Shown piece after piece: positions 7,428 to 15,248 of a stretch of DNA of 29,683 nt. This DNA is from JAAYCI01 sp047972265. GTDB lineage: Bacteria > Bacillota > Clostridia > Oscillospirales > Ruminococcaceae. Where the stretch lies: the NCBI GenBank assembly GCA_047972265.1, contig JBKEAM010000089.1, positions 1-29,683 of the forward strand, in the 5' to 3' direction. The position numbers and the translations under genes are program-made. The notes beneath the pieces are model-generated. The model was given only the letters and a program-made list of their open reading frames with translations. It searched no databases and was not told the DNA's origin. Numbering within the stretch: position 1 is the stretch's first letter; every line of letters begins with the position of its first letter.

Positions 7428-8459
7428 ATGGAAAAAACAAATGTTGGTATTTTGGGTTATGGCTTATACCTGCCAGATACTTATATGACCGCCAAAGAAA
7501 TATCCGAGGCCACAAAAGGCATTTGGAGTGAAGAAGCCGTTGTTGATAAACTTGGCATTGTTAAAAAGGTAGTGCCCGGCAACGACGATGGCACGCAGGA
7601 CATGGGTGTGCGCGCCGCGCAGGATGCCTTGCGCCGCACAGGGCTTGACCCAAAGGAGATTGACGTAATCCTTTGCATTGGCGAGGAATGGAAAGAATAT
7701 CCCCTTACCACATCCGCACTGTATATACAGGATAAAATTGGCGCTGTAAATGCCTGGGGCATAGACATTGCCAACCGCTGCTGCACCACCTGTACCGCCA
7801 TTAAAATGGCCAAAGACCTTTTATTGGCCGATGATGATATCCACACTGTTTTAATTGCAGGTGGTTACCGCAATGGAGATTTTGTAGATTTTACCGACAA
7901 AAACATGTCTATGATGTACAATCTTGGCGCAGGCGGCGGCGCGCTTATTTTGCAAAAAAACCTGGGCCGCAACCTTGTACTTGGCACCCATATTATGGGA
8001 GACGGCAGCATGAGCCGCGACGCCGGGGTACAAATTGGCGGCATTGCCCAGCCCTTTAACAGCGATAATATCGAAGAGGGCTACCGCTCTTTGCGCCTTT
8101 TGGACGCAGCACACATGAAAGCCCGCTTAAACGAGGTTTCCATCAAAAACTGGTATCATTGTATAGACGAATCTCTTCGTAAATCCGGCGGGCTCACCCG
8201 CAAAGATATTGGCTATCTTGCCATTTTGCACTTTAAGCGCAGCCAGCACGTTGGTATGGTGGCCGAGCTTGGTCTTACACCCGAGCAAACCACCTATCTC
8301 GAAGAGTATGGCCATGTAGGCCAGATAGACCAAATCCTTTCTTTGGCATTGGGCCTGGAAAGCGGCAAGGTAAAAGACGGTACGCTTGTAAACATGATTG
8401 CCGCCGGCATTGGTTATGTTTGGGCATCCACTTGCATCCGCTGGGGTGCGGCCGAATAA
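7428..8459 (+). CDS. KAS III/FabH-like condensing enzyme with altered active site
   Basis: A 343-residue thiolase-fold protein of the ketoacyl-ACP synthase III class (length of FabH). By alignment to FabH, the catalytic Cys is C118 in IDIANRCCTTCTA (FabH FDVAAACAGFT) and the catalytic His is H268 in LAILHFKRS (FabH VPHQAN). The third FabH residue, Asn of HGNTS, is replaced by H296 in YGHVGQIDQ. The C-terminal GxGxxxxWxxxxIRW block (327-339) is kept. Loss of the Asn argues against ordinary decarboxylative malonyl-ACP condensation. Other family members act as acyltransferases, HMG-CoA-synthase-like enzymes or CoA-dependent condensing enzymes. First gene of operon A, followed after 42 nt by a CoA-transferase, so a CoA-ester substrate is likely. 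An AAAGGA sits 13 nt before the ATG, a rather long spacing. No acyl carrier protein or malonyl transferase gene is nearby. Confidence 0.8.
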   Translation: MEKTNVGILGYGLYLPDTYMTAKEISEATKGIWSEEAVVDKLGIVKKVVPGNDDGTQDMGVRAAQDALRRTGLDPKEIDVILCIGEEWKEYPLTTSALYIQDKIGAVNAWGIDIANRCCTTCTAIKMAKDLLLADDDIHTVLIAGGYRNGDFVDFTDKNMSMMYNLGAGGGALILQKNLGRNLVLGTHIMGDGSMSRDAGVQIGGIAQPFNSDNIEEGYRSLRLLDAAHMKARLNEVSIKNWYHCIDESLRKSGGLTRKDIGYLAILHFKRSQHVGMVAELGLTPEQTTYLEEYGHVGQIDQILSLALGLESGKVKDGTLVNMIAAGIGYVWASTCIRWGAAE

Positions 8460-8501
8460 TCCGCTTTGTTTACGCAAGGATAGAGTAGAGGAAGTGAAAG
8501 T

Positions 8502-9815
8502 ATGTTTGATTACAGCTCTAAAAAAATCACCATCGAGCAAGCGCTTGACATGGTAAAAGACAACGACCTTATTACGGTTGGTATGGCCGCGGCCGAGCCT
8601 GTGGAGTTTTTAAATAAGCTGCACACCATTGCCGATAGGGTAAAAGATGTAACCATTACCAGCTGCCTGCCCACCGTAATAGGCGATTACTTAAAGGAAG
8701 AAAATATTCTAAAGGCCTTTAAGCTAGAATCTTGGTTTTACAGCCCCATTGTGCGCAAACTGCAAAAAACCGGACGGGTTTCGTTTTTGCCCAACAACCT
8801 GCATTTTGCCGCCAAAAAACGCAATATGCACCGCACAAGCAATATCATGATTTGCTCTGCCACCATGCCGGACGAGAACGGCCGGGTTCGCTTTAGTGCA
8901 GGCAATGTGTATGAAGAAGAAGTGGGCAAACTTGCCGACACTGTTATATTGGAGATTACCCCCAATGTTCCTTACTCCGAGGGGGATAACTACATCGAAT
9001 GGGACGACATCGATTATGTAATCGAGTGCGATTACTATCTGCCTGCCCTGCCCGATGCGGAGCCTAGTGAAAAAGACCGTGTAATTGGCAAATACATTGC
9101 CGATTTAATCAATGACGGAGACTGCATTCAGGTAGGCATTGGCGGCATACCCAACGCTGTATGCGCCGAGCTGCACGGCAAAAAAGACCTTGGTGTGCAC
9201 ACCGAAATGATGACTACCGGCATTATGCGTTTGATGAAAGCCGGCGTCATCAATAACTCCAAAAAGCAGATGAACACCGGCAAAACTGTTTTTGGCTTTG
9301 CCTACGGCAGCCAAGAAATGTACGATTTTATGAACCACAACCCCGATTTGCTGGTAAAGCGCGGCAACTGGGTAAACGATCCCTATGTCATTGCCCAAAA
9401 CGACAACCAGGTTTCTATCAATACCAGTGTAGAAATAGACCTTACCGGGCAGTGCTGCTCCGAAAGCATCGGTCATATGCAAATATCCGGCAGCGGTGGG
9501 CAGGCCGATACCGCCATCGGTGCCCAAAACTCCAAAAACGGGCGCTCTATCATCGCCCTTTACTCTACCGCAATGGCCAAAAACCCCCAAACCGGAGAGA
9601 GGGAAGAGGTTTCTAAAATTGTGCCCACCCTAAAACCGGGCGCTGCGGTTACACTAAGCCGTAACGATGTAAACTGGGTGGTCACCGAATACGGAGCAGT
9701 TAACCTGTGCGGCACCACCGTTCGCGAGCGTACCGAGCTGCTTATTTCCATTGCACATCCCAAATTCCGCGATGAGCTGCGCAAAACCGCACACGACCTT
9801 CAATTTTGGATTTAA
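8502..9815 (+). CDS. Family I CoA-transferase (acetyl-CoA hydrolase/butyryl- or 4-hydroxybutyrate-CoA:acetate transferase type)
   Basis: A 437-residue single-chain CoA-transferase of the AbfT/Cat/But family. The catalytic Glu is E235 in GVHTEMMTTG, the family motif whose glutamate forms the glutamyl-CoA thioester. The CoA-binding loops IGGIPNAV (213-220) and SGSGGQAD (329-336) are intact. The predicted reaction is moving CoA between an acyl-CoA and acetate or another carboxylate in the cytoplasm. The ribosome binding site is AGAGGAAG. In this cluster it could release butyrate (or an analogue) from its CoA ester, or activate an imported acid using acetyl-CoA; no acyl-CoA ligase is present, which fits either role. 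The acyl specificity cannot be read from sequence alone. Confidence 0.9.
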   Translation: MFDYSSKKITIEQALDMVKDNDLITVGMAAAEPVEFLNKLHTIADRVKDVTITSCLPTVIGDYLKEENILKAFKLESWFYSPIVRKLQKTGRVSFLPNNLHFAAKKRNMHRTSNIMICSATMPDENGRVRFSAGNVYEEEVGKLADTVILEITPNVPYSEGDNYIEWDDIDYVIECDYYLPALPDAEPSEKDRVIGKYIADLINDGDCIQVGIGGIPNAVCAELHGKKDLGVHTEMMTTGIMRLMKAGVINNSKKQMNTGKTVFGFAYGSQEMYDFMNHNPDLLVKRGNWVNDPYVIAQNDNQVSINTSVEIDLTGQCCSESIGHMQISGSGGQADTAIGAQNSKNGRSIIALYSTAMAKNPQTGEREEVSKIVPTLKPGAAVTLSRNDVNWVVTEYGAVNLCGTTVRERTELLISIAHPKFRDELRKTAHDLQFWI

Positions 9816-9833
9816 AACAGGAGGCGCATTGCA

Positions 9834-10649
9834 ATGGCCACTTTTAGCCATAACGGGCTGGATATTTATTACGAAGAACACGGCAAGGGCACACCGCTGC
9901 TCATCTTAAACGGTATTTTTATGTCCTGTGCTTCCTGGCAGGCATTTTTGCCCTCCTTTTCGGCAAATAACCGTCTGCTTTTGTTGGATCTTTTAGACCA
10001 GGGCCGCAGCGGTAAAATGCAGCGGGAATATACCCAGCAAGAACAAGTGGAGCTGGTAGCGGCATTTTTAGAGCATATCGGGCTCGAAAAAACTTCTATT
10101 ATGGGCATTAGTTATGGCGGTGAGGTTGCACTGCAATTTGCGGTGCAATACCCCCAAAAACTGATAAAGCTGGTGCTTTCCAACACCACTGCCTATACCT
10201 CCGATTGGCTGCGCGATATCGGCCACTCGTGGGAGTACGCCTTTAAAAGCTACGACGGTCATCAGTTTTTTAAAACCTGTATCCCCATTGTGTACGCGCC
10301 CCAATTTTACGAAAAAAACTATGCCTGGGCCAGTGCGCGCGAGGACGCTTTTGTAAAAGCCTTCACGCCGGAAGTGTACGATTCTTTCGGCCGCCTTACC
10401 CGCTCTGCCGAACAGCATGATGTGCGCCAGCACCTGTCTTCCATCCATGCGCCAACCATGGTCATCTCATCAGAGTTTGACTACGTAACCCCTGTATACC
10501 AGCAAAAAGAGCTGGCCGAAAAAATTCCCAATGCAGGCCACGTAATGATTTTGGGTGGTGGGCATGGCGTAATGTACGAGAAGCCTGCCGAGTTTACCTC
10601 TATTGTTTTGGGCTTTGTCAACCAAGACACCTCTGCAAAAATCATTTAA
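9834..10649 (+). CDS. Alpha/beta-fold hydrolase (cluster copy 1)
   Basis: A 271-residue single-domain alpha/beta hydrolase. Nucleophile elbow GISYGG with S93, acid D216 in SSEFDYVTP, base H244 in GGGHGVMYEKP. The oxyanion strand is ILNGIFMS (22-31) instead of the more usual HG motif. A lid/cap lies around 125-195. AGGAGG lies upstream, and the gene starts 18 nt after the CoA-transferase. A thioesterase, lactonase or C-C hydrolase role are all possible. With the neighbouring KAS III-like enzyme and CoA-transferase, hydrolysis of an acyl-CoA or a beta-keto product is a reasonable inference but unproven. Confidence 0.85.
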   Translation: MATFSHNGLDIYYEEHGKGTPLLILNGIFMSCASWQAFLPSFSANNRLLLLDLLDQGRSGKMQREYTQQEQVELVAAFLEHIGLEKTSIMGISYGGEVALQFAVQYPQKLIKLVLSNTTAYTSDWLRDIGHSWEYAFKSYDGHQFFKTCIPIVYAPQFYEKNYAWASAREDAFVKAFTPEVYDSFGRLTRSAEQHDVRQHLSSIHAPTMVISSEFDYVTPVYQQKELAEKIPNAGHVMILGGGHGVMYEKPAEFTSIVLGFVNQDTSAKII

Positions 10650-10713
10650 AAAAACGCTTATCTTCTTACATAAAAGCAGGCATTTATTTTAACATCCATC
10701 GTCATCACATACT

Positions 10714-10733
10714 CCCGGCTTTTATCCGCCGGG
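10714..10733 (+). other. Intergenic hairpin upstream of the SDR gene
   Basis: CCCGGC / GCCGGG stem with an 8-nt loop, followed by CCAAGTAAAAC, so no U-tract. It lies in the 109-nt gap between the hydrolase and SDR genes. It is not a terminator by sequence; it may be an mRNA processing or stability element. Confidence 0.35.
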
Positions 10734-10758
10734 CCAAGTAAAACAAGGAGGCCTACAA

Positions 10759-11484
10759 ATGTCTGATCGTTTAAAAGGAAAAGTTGCCCTGGTAACCGGC
10801 GGTTCTAACGGAATTGGTGAAGAGTGCTGCAAACGCTTTGCCGCCGAAGGCGCTATTGTTATTGCCGGAGATATGAAACCCATGTCTTACGAAACTCCCA
10901 ATGTAGAATACATGGAGTTGAACGTTACCGACACCGCCAGCTGCCAAAAAGTTTTTGATTCTATTGTAGAAAAGTACGGCAAAATTGATATTTTGGTAAA
11001 CAACGCAGGCATCACCCGTGACGCATTAGTGCAAAAGATGACCGATGATATGTGGGATGCTGTTATCTCCGTAAACCTTAAAGGTGTATTTAATCTTACC
11101 CGCCTTATCGGCCCTTCTATGATGGAAAAAGGCTATGGCTCTATCATCAACATTTCTTCGGTAGTGGGCGAGTACGGCAACATTGGCCAAACAAACTACG
11201 CCGCCACAAAGGCCGGTGTTATTGGCATGACCAAAACCTGGGCAAAAGAATTTGCCCGTAAGGGTGCCAACGTACGCACCAACGCCATTGCCCCCGGCTA
11301 CTGCATGACGGATATTTTAAAAACCGTACCGCAGGAACTGCTGGATAAATTTGCCGCCATGACCATGCTGGGCCGCCTGGGCCAGCCGGAAGAAATTGCA
11401 AACGCCGCTTTATTCCTTGCAAGCGACGAATCCAGCTATGTAACCGGGCATGTATTAAGCGTAAACGGCGGCATGAGACTGTAA
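10759..11484 (+). CDS. SDR-family 3-oxoacyl-(CoA/ACP) reductase, FabG/PhaB-like
   Basis: A 241-residue classical short-chain dehydrogenase. Cofactor loop TGGSNGIG (13-20), NNAG (81-84), and catalytic tetrad N106, S134, Y147, K151 (YAATK). The stretch INISSVVGEYGNIGQTNYAA closely follows FabG and acetoacetyl-CoA reductase PhaB. The residue after the second beta-strand is Asp (AGD38), which often indicates NAD(H) rather than NADP(H) preference. Predicted reaction: reversible reduction of 3-oxoacyl-CoA to (R)-3-hydroxyacyl-CoA. AGGAGG upstream. Last gene of operon A, closed by the terminator at 11487-11517. It complements the MaoC hydratase and thiolase of operon B. No fab cluster surrounds it, so a role in CoA-ester metabolism is favoured over lipid synthesis. 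Confidence 0.9.
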   Translation: MSDRLKGKVALVTGGSNGIGEECCKRFAAEGAIVIAGDMKPMSYETPNVEYMELNVTDTASCQKVFDSIVEKYGKIDILVNNAGITRDALVQKMTDDMWDAVISVNLKGVFNLTRLIGPSMMEKGYGSIINISSVVGEYGNIGQTNYAATKAGVIGMTKTWAKEFARKGANVRTNAIAPGYCMTDILKTVPQELLDKFAAMTMLGRLGQPEEIANAALFLASDESSYVTGHVLSVNGGMRL

Positions 11485-11486
11485 CC

Positions 11487-11517
11487 AAAAAAGCAGCCGC
11501 TTAAAGCGGCTGCTTTT
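11487..11517. terminator. Bidirectional terminator between operon A and tetR2
   Basis: GCAGCCGC / GCGGCTGC stem (11493-11500, 11506-11513), 5-nt loop, flanked by an A-run on the left and TTTTATT on the right. It serves both the plus-strand SDR gene and the converging minus-strand tetR gene. Confidence 0.9.
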
Positions 11518-11561
11518 ATTGCAAAATTTGTTAAAAAATTACTTTGCACTCTGCCCTTGGT

Positions 11562-12185
11562 TTAAGCACGGCTCTGCGGCAAAATTCCTCTTTCAATAAT
11601 GGCCAGCGTCTCACGTATCTGCTGTTTTATATTTGCCATAGACAGTTGGTTATTTACACTCTGAAAGATAAAAATATCGGTTACAAAGTGTACGCACAAG
11701 TCGGCCAAAATAGAGGAATCCACCGTTTTATCTATGTGATCCCTCTCTTTATCAAACTCTATTGCTATCAAAAAAGTTTCTTTGTATTTTGTCTGCTGCC
11801 GCTGTATCAGGCCGCGTGCCACCCCGTGGGTTTGGCTGTACAACTGTATGCCCAGGTTTATGTGGCTGGGGTTTGCCAACAGGTATTCACTGTCCAGCAA
11901 ATAAAATGTCTCAAAAAAGTTTAAAAAGGTATCTTTTTTGTACAGTTCATAGGCAGGTTCGGTATGCAGGGCACGCTGCTCGCGCAGGGTTTCAAAAACA
12001 TACACATACAAATCATCTTTGGTAGGAAAATACTGGTACAAACTGCCGCGGGCAATTTCGGCATCCTTTACAATGTTCGAAAGATTTGCTTCGTTTACAC
12101 CGCGTTGGCCAAACTCTTTAATGGCAGCCTGCAAAATACGGTCTCGTTTTTCGGTTGGCAGGTTTAAAAATGTCTGGCTTGGCAT
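11562..12185 (-). CDS. TetR/AcrR-family transcriptional regulator (thiolase-divergent)
   Basis: A 207-residue TetR regulator. The start at 12185 (MPSQTFLNLPTEKRDRIL) is chosen because AAAGGA lies 8 nt upstream; an ATG at 12191 is in frame but only 3 nt from that site. The helix-turn-helix spans about residues 14-56 (ILQAAIKEFGQRGV, then NLSNIVKDAEIARGSLYQYFPTKDDLY). The C-terminal ligand domain contains a long run of aromatic residues (NFFETFYLLDSEYL). It is transcribed divergently from the thiolase operon and convergently to operon A, the classical arrangement for local control of both. A perfect dyad at 12299-12315 lies between its own -10 and the thiolase start. An acyl-CoA or fatty-acid ligand is plausible. 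Confidence 0.9.
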   Translation of the reverse strand: MPSQTFLNLPTEKRDRILQAAIKEFGQRGVNEANLSNIVKDAEIARGSLYQYFPTKDDLYVYVFETLREQRALHTEPAYELYKKDTFLNFFETFYLLDSEYLLANPSHINLGIQLYSQTHGVARGLIQRQQTKYKETFLIAIEFDKERDHIDKTVDSSILADLCVHFVTDIFIFQSVNNQLSMANIKQQIRETLAIIERGILPQSRA

Positions 12186-12282
12186 ACTCATTTTCCTTTC
12201 ATCCGGCAAAATGCAGGCAGCCGGTATAAATGCTGCCGTACAGTACTTTTTAATGTTTCTTTTGGCAAGGCCCGCCCTCTGG

Positions 12283-12310
12283 TTTGTATAGGGCCAACAA
12301 TGCATATTAT
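12283..12310 (+). promoter_or_regulatory. Candidate promoter of operon B (thiolase operon)
   Basis: TTTGTA (12283-12288), 16-nt spacer, TATTAT (12305-12310), the -10 lying inside the 17-bp dyad. This leaves a leader of about 70 nt before the ATG at 12388. TATATT at 12354-12359 is another possible -10 but lacks a -35 at the right distance. Confidence 0.4.
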
Positions 12311-12315
12311 GCATT
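12299..12315. promoter_or_regulatory. 17-bp perfect operator-like dyad in the tetR2-thiolase intergenic region
   Basis: AATGCATA-t-TATGCATT, perfect 8-bp arms. It overlaps the minus-strand -10 of tetR2 (TATAAT, 12318-12313) and the candidate plus-strand -10 (TATTAT, 12305-12310). Binding here would block both promoters, which suits autoregulation by the adjacent TetR. Confidence 0.6.
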
Positions 12316-12341
12316 ATATCTATCCATTTGTACAGATACAA
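12313..12341 (-). promoter_or_regulatory. Promoter of tetR2
   Basis: Minus-strand TTGTAT (12341-12336), 17-nt spacer, perfect TATAAT (12318-12313). A minor dyad TTGTA-caga-TACAA (12328-12341) covers the -35. Confidence 0.65.
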
Positions 12342-12387
12342 GCCATTACCCCATATATTACAATCAATATCCCCACAGGAGGTTTTT

Positions 12388-13590
12388 ATGAAAAAGATAT
12401 ACATAGCCGCCGCCAAACGCACAGCTGTAGGCAGCTTTAACGGCGCTCTCAGCACAGTGTCTCCCATACAAGTTGCATCCGAAGTGGTAAAGGATATTTT
12501 ATCCACAACCGCACTGCCGCCAGAGGCCATAGACGAAGTACTGGTTGGCAATATTTTACCCGCCGGGCTTAAGCAGGGCATTGGCCGCCAGGTAAGCATT
12601 GGCGCGGGCATCCCCGCCAGCATCCCCGCCTACACCATAAATATGGTGTGCGGCAGCGGCATGAAAAGCGTTATGAACGCAGTTGCCTCTATTAAGGCAG
12701 GCCTTGGCAATGTGTACATTGCAGGCGGCACCGAAAACATGAGCATGGCTCCCTACCTTATCCCCGGTGCACGGCAAGGCCTGCGCATGGGCAATAAAGA
12801 AATACTGGACCATATGATAAACGATGCCCTTACCGATGCTTTTGAGGGCTACCACATGGGCATTACCGCCGAAAACGTGGCCGAAAAACACTCTATCACC
12901 CGCCAAATGCAGGATGAATTTGCAATCGAGTCTCAACGCAAAGCCATTGCCGCAGTAGATGCCGGTGCTTTTAAAAACGAGATTGTTCCCATCACCGTAA
13001 AACAGCGCAAAGCCGAAACTGTTTTTGATACAGACGAATACCCCAACCGTACCACCAGCTTAGAAAAACTGAACGGCCTGCGCCCCTCCTTTAAAAAAGA
13101 CGGAAGCGTTACTGCGGGTAACTCTTCGGGCATTAACGATGGCGCCGCCTTTATGCTGGTGGTAAGCGAAGATGCACTTGCACAATACAATCTTACCCCC
13201 ATGGCCGAGGTTGTCGGCATTGGGCAGGGCGGTGTAGATCCCTCCGTAATGGGCCTTGGCCCCGTACCGGCCATTCGCAATGCGCTTAATAATGCAAACC
13301 TTACCCTGGCCGATATTGATGTGTTTGAATTGAACGAAGCTTTTGCTGCACAAAGCCTTGGCGTATTGGCAGAACTGGCCGAAGAACACGGCGTAACACA
13401 GCAAAGCATTCTCGATAAAACCAATCTCAACGGCGGCGCCATTGCCATCGGCCACCCCGTGGGCGCATCGGGCGCACGCATTACCGTAACACTTACCCAC
13501 CTGCTGCAAGCAAAAAATGCATCTTACGGGCTTGCCTCTTTATGCATAGGCGGCGGCATGGGCACTGCGGTTATTTTAAAAAGGGTATAA
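12388..13590 (+). CDS. Acetyl-CoA C-acetyltransferase / 3-ketoacyl-CoA thiolase
   Basis: A 400-residue thiolase II family enzyme of standard length. Nucleophile C88 in INMVCGSGMKSV, H356 in AIGHPVGASGAR, second active-site Cys C386 in LCIGGGMGTA, with the NEAFA motif preceding. All catalytic residues are intact. The start at 12388 has AGGAGG upstream; a TTG at 12328 lies in the regulatory region and is rejected. It condenses two acetyl-CoA to acetoacetyl-CoA or runs the reverse thiolysis of 3-oxoacyl-CoA. First gene of operon B, divergent from tetR2, so it is probably the main regulated entry point. Longer or branched 3-oxoacyl substrates cannot be excluded. Confidence 0.95.
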   Translation: MKKIYIAAAKRTAVGSFNGALSTVSPIQVASEVVKDILSTTALPPEAIDEVLVGNILPAGLKQGIGRQVSIGAGIPASIPAYTINMVCGSGMKSVMNAVASIKAGLGNVYIAGGTENMSMAPYLIPGARQGLRMGNKEILDHMINDALTDAFEGYHMGITAENVAEKHSITRQMQDEFAIESQRKAIAAVDAGAFKNEIVPITVKQRKAETVFDTDEYPNRTTSLEKLNGLRPSFKKDGSVTAGNSSGINDGAAFMLVVSEDALAQYNLTPMAEVVGIGQGGVDPSVMGLGPVPAIRNALNNANLTLADIDVFELNEAFAAQSLGVLAELAEEHGVTQQSILDKTNLNGGAIAIGHPVGASGARITVTLTHLLQAKNASYGLASLCIGGGMGTAVILKRV

Positions 13591-13671
13591 GCATACTTTG
13601 TAAGCACTTACACCATAGCACATATTCTTTCATCCATACTAAACACACAAGTGTAAAAGGAGAGTAATAGA

Positions 13672-14094
13672 ATGCAAGGGAAAAGTATTGCACAGATACA
13701 GATGGGCGACTCTGCCTATGTAGAAAAAACCATCAGCGAAAGCGACGTTTACCTGTATGCCGGTATTGTAGGAGACAACAACAGTGCCCACATCAATGCT
13801 GTCGAGGCCGAAAAAGGCATTTTTAAAAAGCGCATAGCGCACGGCATGCTTGGCGCAGGGCTTATCTCTGCCGCATTGGGCACCCAACTGCCCGGCCCCG
13901 GCTGTATTTATCTTGGGCAAGACCTGCGCTTTACCGCCCCTGTTTATTTTGGAGATACCATTCGCGCCACTGTAACCGTAAGCGAGATAAAACCCGAAAA
14001 AAACATTGTTCGCCTTGTCACCGTGTGTACCAATCAGGATGGAAAAACAGTAATAGAGGGCACAGCCACCTTGATGCCCAGAAAGGACGGATGA
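13672..14094 (+). CDS. MaoC-family (R)-specific enoyl-CoA hydratase, PhaJ-like
   Basis: A 140-residue single hot-dog-domain hydratase. The catalytic dyad Asp-x4-His is visible as D35 and H40 in GIVGDNNSAHIN, matching the D31/H36 spacing of PhaJ, and the second signature RIAHGML (54-60) is present. It hydrates trans-2-enoyl-CoA to (R)-3-hydroxyacyl-CoA or the reverse. It is preceded by an 81-nt gap after the thiolase containing a small imperfect dyad TGTAAG-ca-CTTACA (13599-13612), and has an AAAAGGAGAG ribosome binding site. It ends 3 nt before the acyl-CoA dehydrogenase start. Its stereochemistry matches the SDR reductase of operon A and differs from that of Crt-type crotonases. Confidence 0.9.
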   Translation: MQGKSIAQIQMGDSAYVEKTISESDVYLYAGIVGDNNSAHINAVEAEKGIFKKRIAHGMLGAGLISAALGTQLPGPGCIYLGQDLRFTAPVYFGDTIRATVTVSEIKPEKNIVRLVTVCTNQDGKTVIEGTATLMPRKDG

Positions 14095-14097
14095 GCC

Positions 14098-15237
14098 GTG
14101 GACTTTACCCTTACCCCCCAGCACTTAATGTGCCGAGAACTTTTTAAAAAATTTACCGAAACCGAAGTTGCCCCTTTGGCACAAGAAATTGATGAGGAGG
14201 AGCGTTTTCCTACCGAAACCGCCGAAAAACTGGCAAAATATGGTTTCTTGGGTATCCCATTCCCGCGCGAAAACGGCGGCCAGGGTGCCGATAACCTCAC
14301 CTATACCATGTGTGTAGAAGAACTAAGCCGCGCCTGCGCCACCACAGGGGTTATTGTTTCTGCCCATACCTCGCTGTGCGCCGCCCCCATTTACGAGTTT
14401 GGCACACCCGCTCAAAAAGAAAAATACCTGCCCAAGCTTGCCAGTGGAGAATGGCTTGGTGCCTTTGGCCTTACCGAGCCGGGCGCCGGCACCGATGCCT
14501 CGGGCCAAAAAACTACTGCCGTAAAACAGGGCGACAAATACATTTTAAACGGCAGCAAAATATTTATTACCAACGCAGGCAAGGCACATGTATATGTAAT
14601 TGCCGCCATGACAGACCCCTCCGCCGGCACCCGCGGTATTTCTACCTTTATTGTAGAAGCCAGCTTCCCCGGCTTTTCGGTTGGCCCCAAAGAAAAAAAG
14701 ATGGGCATTCGCGGCTCTTCTACCTGCGAGCTGATTATGGAAAACTGCGAAGTTCCGGCAGAAAACCTGCTGGGCGTAGAAGGCAAGGGCTTTTCCATTG
14801 CCATGAAAACCCTCGACGGCGGCCGCATCGGCATTGCCGCACAGGCGCTGGGCATTGCACAGGGCGCGCTGGATAAAACCGTTGCATATGTAAAAGAGCG
14901 CCAGCAGTTTGGCCGCCCCATTTCTGCCTTCCAAAACACCCAGTTCCGCCTTGCCGATATGGAAACCCGCGTGCAAGCTGCCCGTCTGCTTGTATATCAG
15001 GCTGCAGCCGCCAAGGACGCACGCCAGCCTTACTCTAAAGAGGCCGCCATGGCAAAGCTTTTTGCGTCCGAAACCGCCATGGCCGTTACCACCGAGGCTG
15101 TTCAGCTTCACGGCGGCTATGGCTACATGCGCGAGTATGATGTAGAGCGCATGATGCGGGATGCAAAAATTACCGAAATTTACGAAGGCACCAGTGAAGT
15201 GCAGCGCATGGTTATCTCGGGCGCATTGCTTAAATAG
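14098..15237 (+). CDS. Acyl-CoA dehydrogenase (short-chain/butyryl-CoA dehydrogenase type)
   Basis: A 379-residue FAD flavoprotein of normal length for butyryl-CoA dehydrogenase. Motifs: GAFGLTEPGAGTDASG (121-136), NGSKIFITNAG (151-161), QLHGGYGYMREYDVERMMRD near the C-terminus, and the catalytic base E363 in IYEGTSEVQR, the position used by short-chain dehydrogenases. The start is a GTG at 14098, 3 nt after the MaoC stop, with AAAGGA 10 nt upstream. It is directly followed by etfB-etfA, so its electrons pass to that Etf. With a bifurcating-type Etf the usual direction is crotonyl-CoA reduction by NADH coupled to ferredoxin reduction. Substrates such as isovaleryl-, isobutyryl- or 3-phenylpropionyl-CoA remain possible. 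Confidence 0.93.
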   Translation: MDFTLTPQHLMCRELFKKFTETEVAPLAQEIDEEERFPTETAEKLAKYGFLGIPFPRENGGQGADNLTYTMCVEELSRACATTGVIVSAHTSLCAAPIYEFGTPAQKEKYLPKLASGEWLGAFGLTEPGAGTDASGQKTTAVKQGDKYILNGSKIFITNAGKAHVYVIAAMTDPSAGTRGISTFIVEASFPGFSVGPKEKKMGIRGSSTCELIMENCEVPAENLLGVEGKGFSIAMKTLDGGRIGIAAQALGIAQGALDKTVAYVKERQQFGRPISAFQNTQFRLADMETRVQAARLLVYQAAAAKDARQPYSKEAAMAKLFASETAMAVTTEAVQLHGGYGYMREYDVERMMRDAKITEIYEGTSEVQRMVISGALLK

Positions 15238-15248
15238 GAGGCTTACAG

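Noticed and set aside
10714..10733. Terminator splitting operon A before the SDR gene
   Set aside because: The stem is only 6 bp and no U-tract follows.
7428..11484. KAS III-like enzyme, alpha/beta hydrolase and SDR as an OleABD long-chain olefin system
   Set aside because: OleC (AMP-ligase-like) is missing, the KAS III protein lacks the conserved Asn, and a CoA-transferase and short-chain acyl-CoA genes surround it; a short-chain CoA pathway fits better.
12928..13481. Long minus-strand open frames antisense to thiolase and other metabolic genes
   Set aside because: They mirror the GC-rich codon pattern of the real genes, lack ribosome binding sites and resemble no protein family.
10759..15237. 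Polyhydroxyalkanoate synthesis (PhaB, PhaJ, thiolase)
   Set aside because: No PhaC synthase, phasin or depolymerase gene is in the window, while acyl-CoA dehydrogenase and EtfAB point to enoyl/acyl-CoA interconversion instead.
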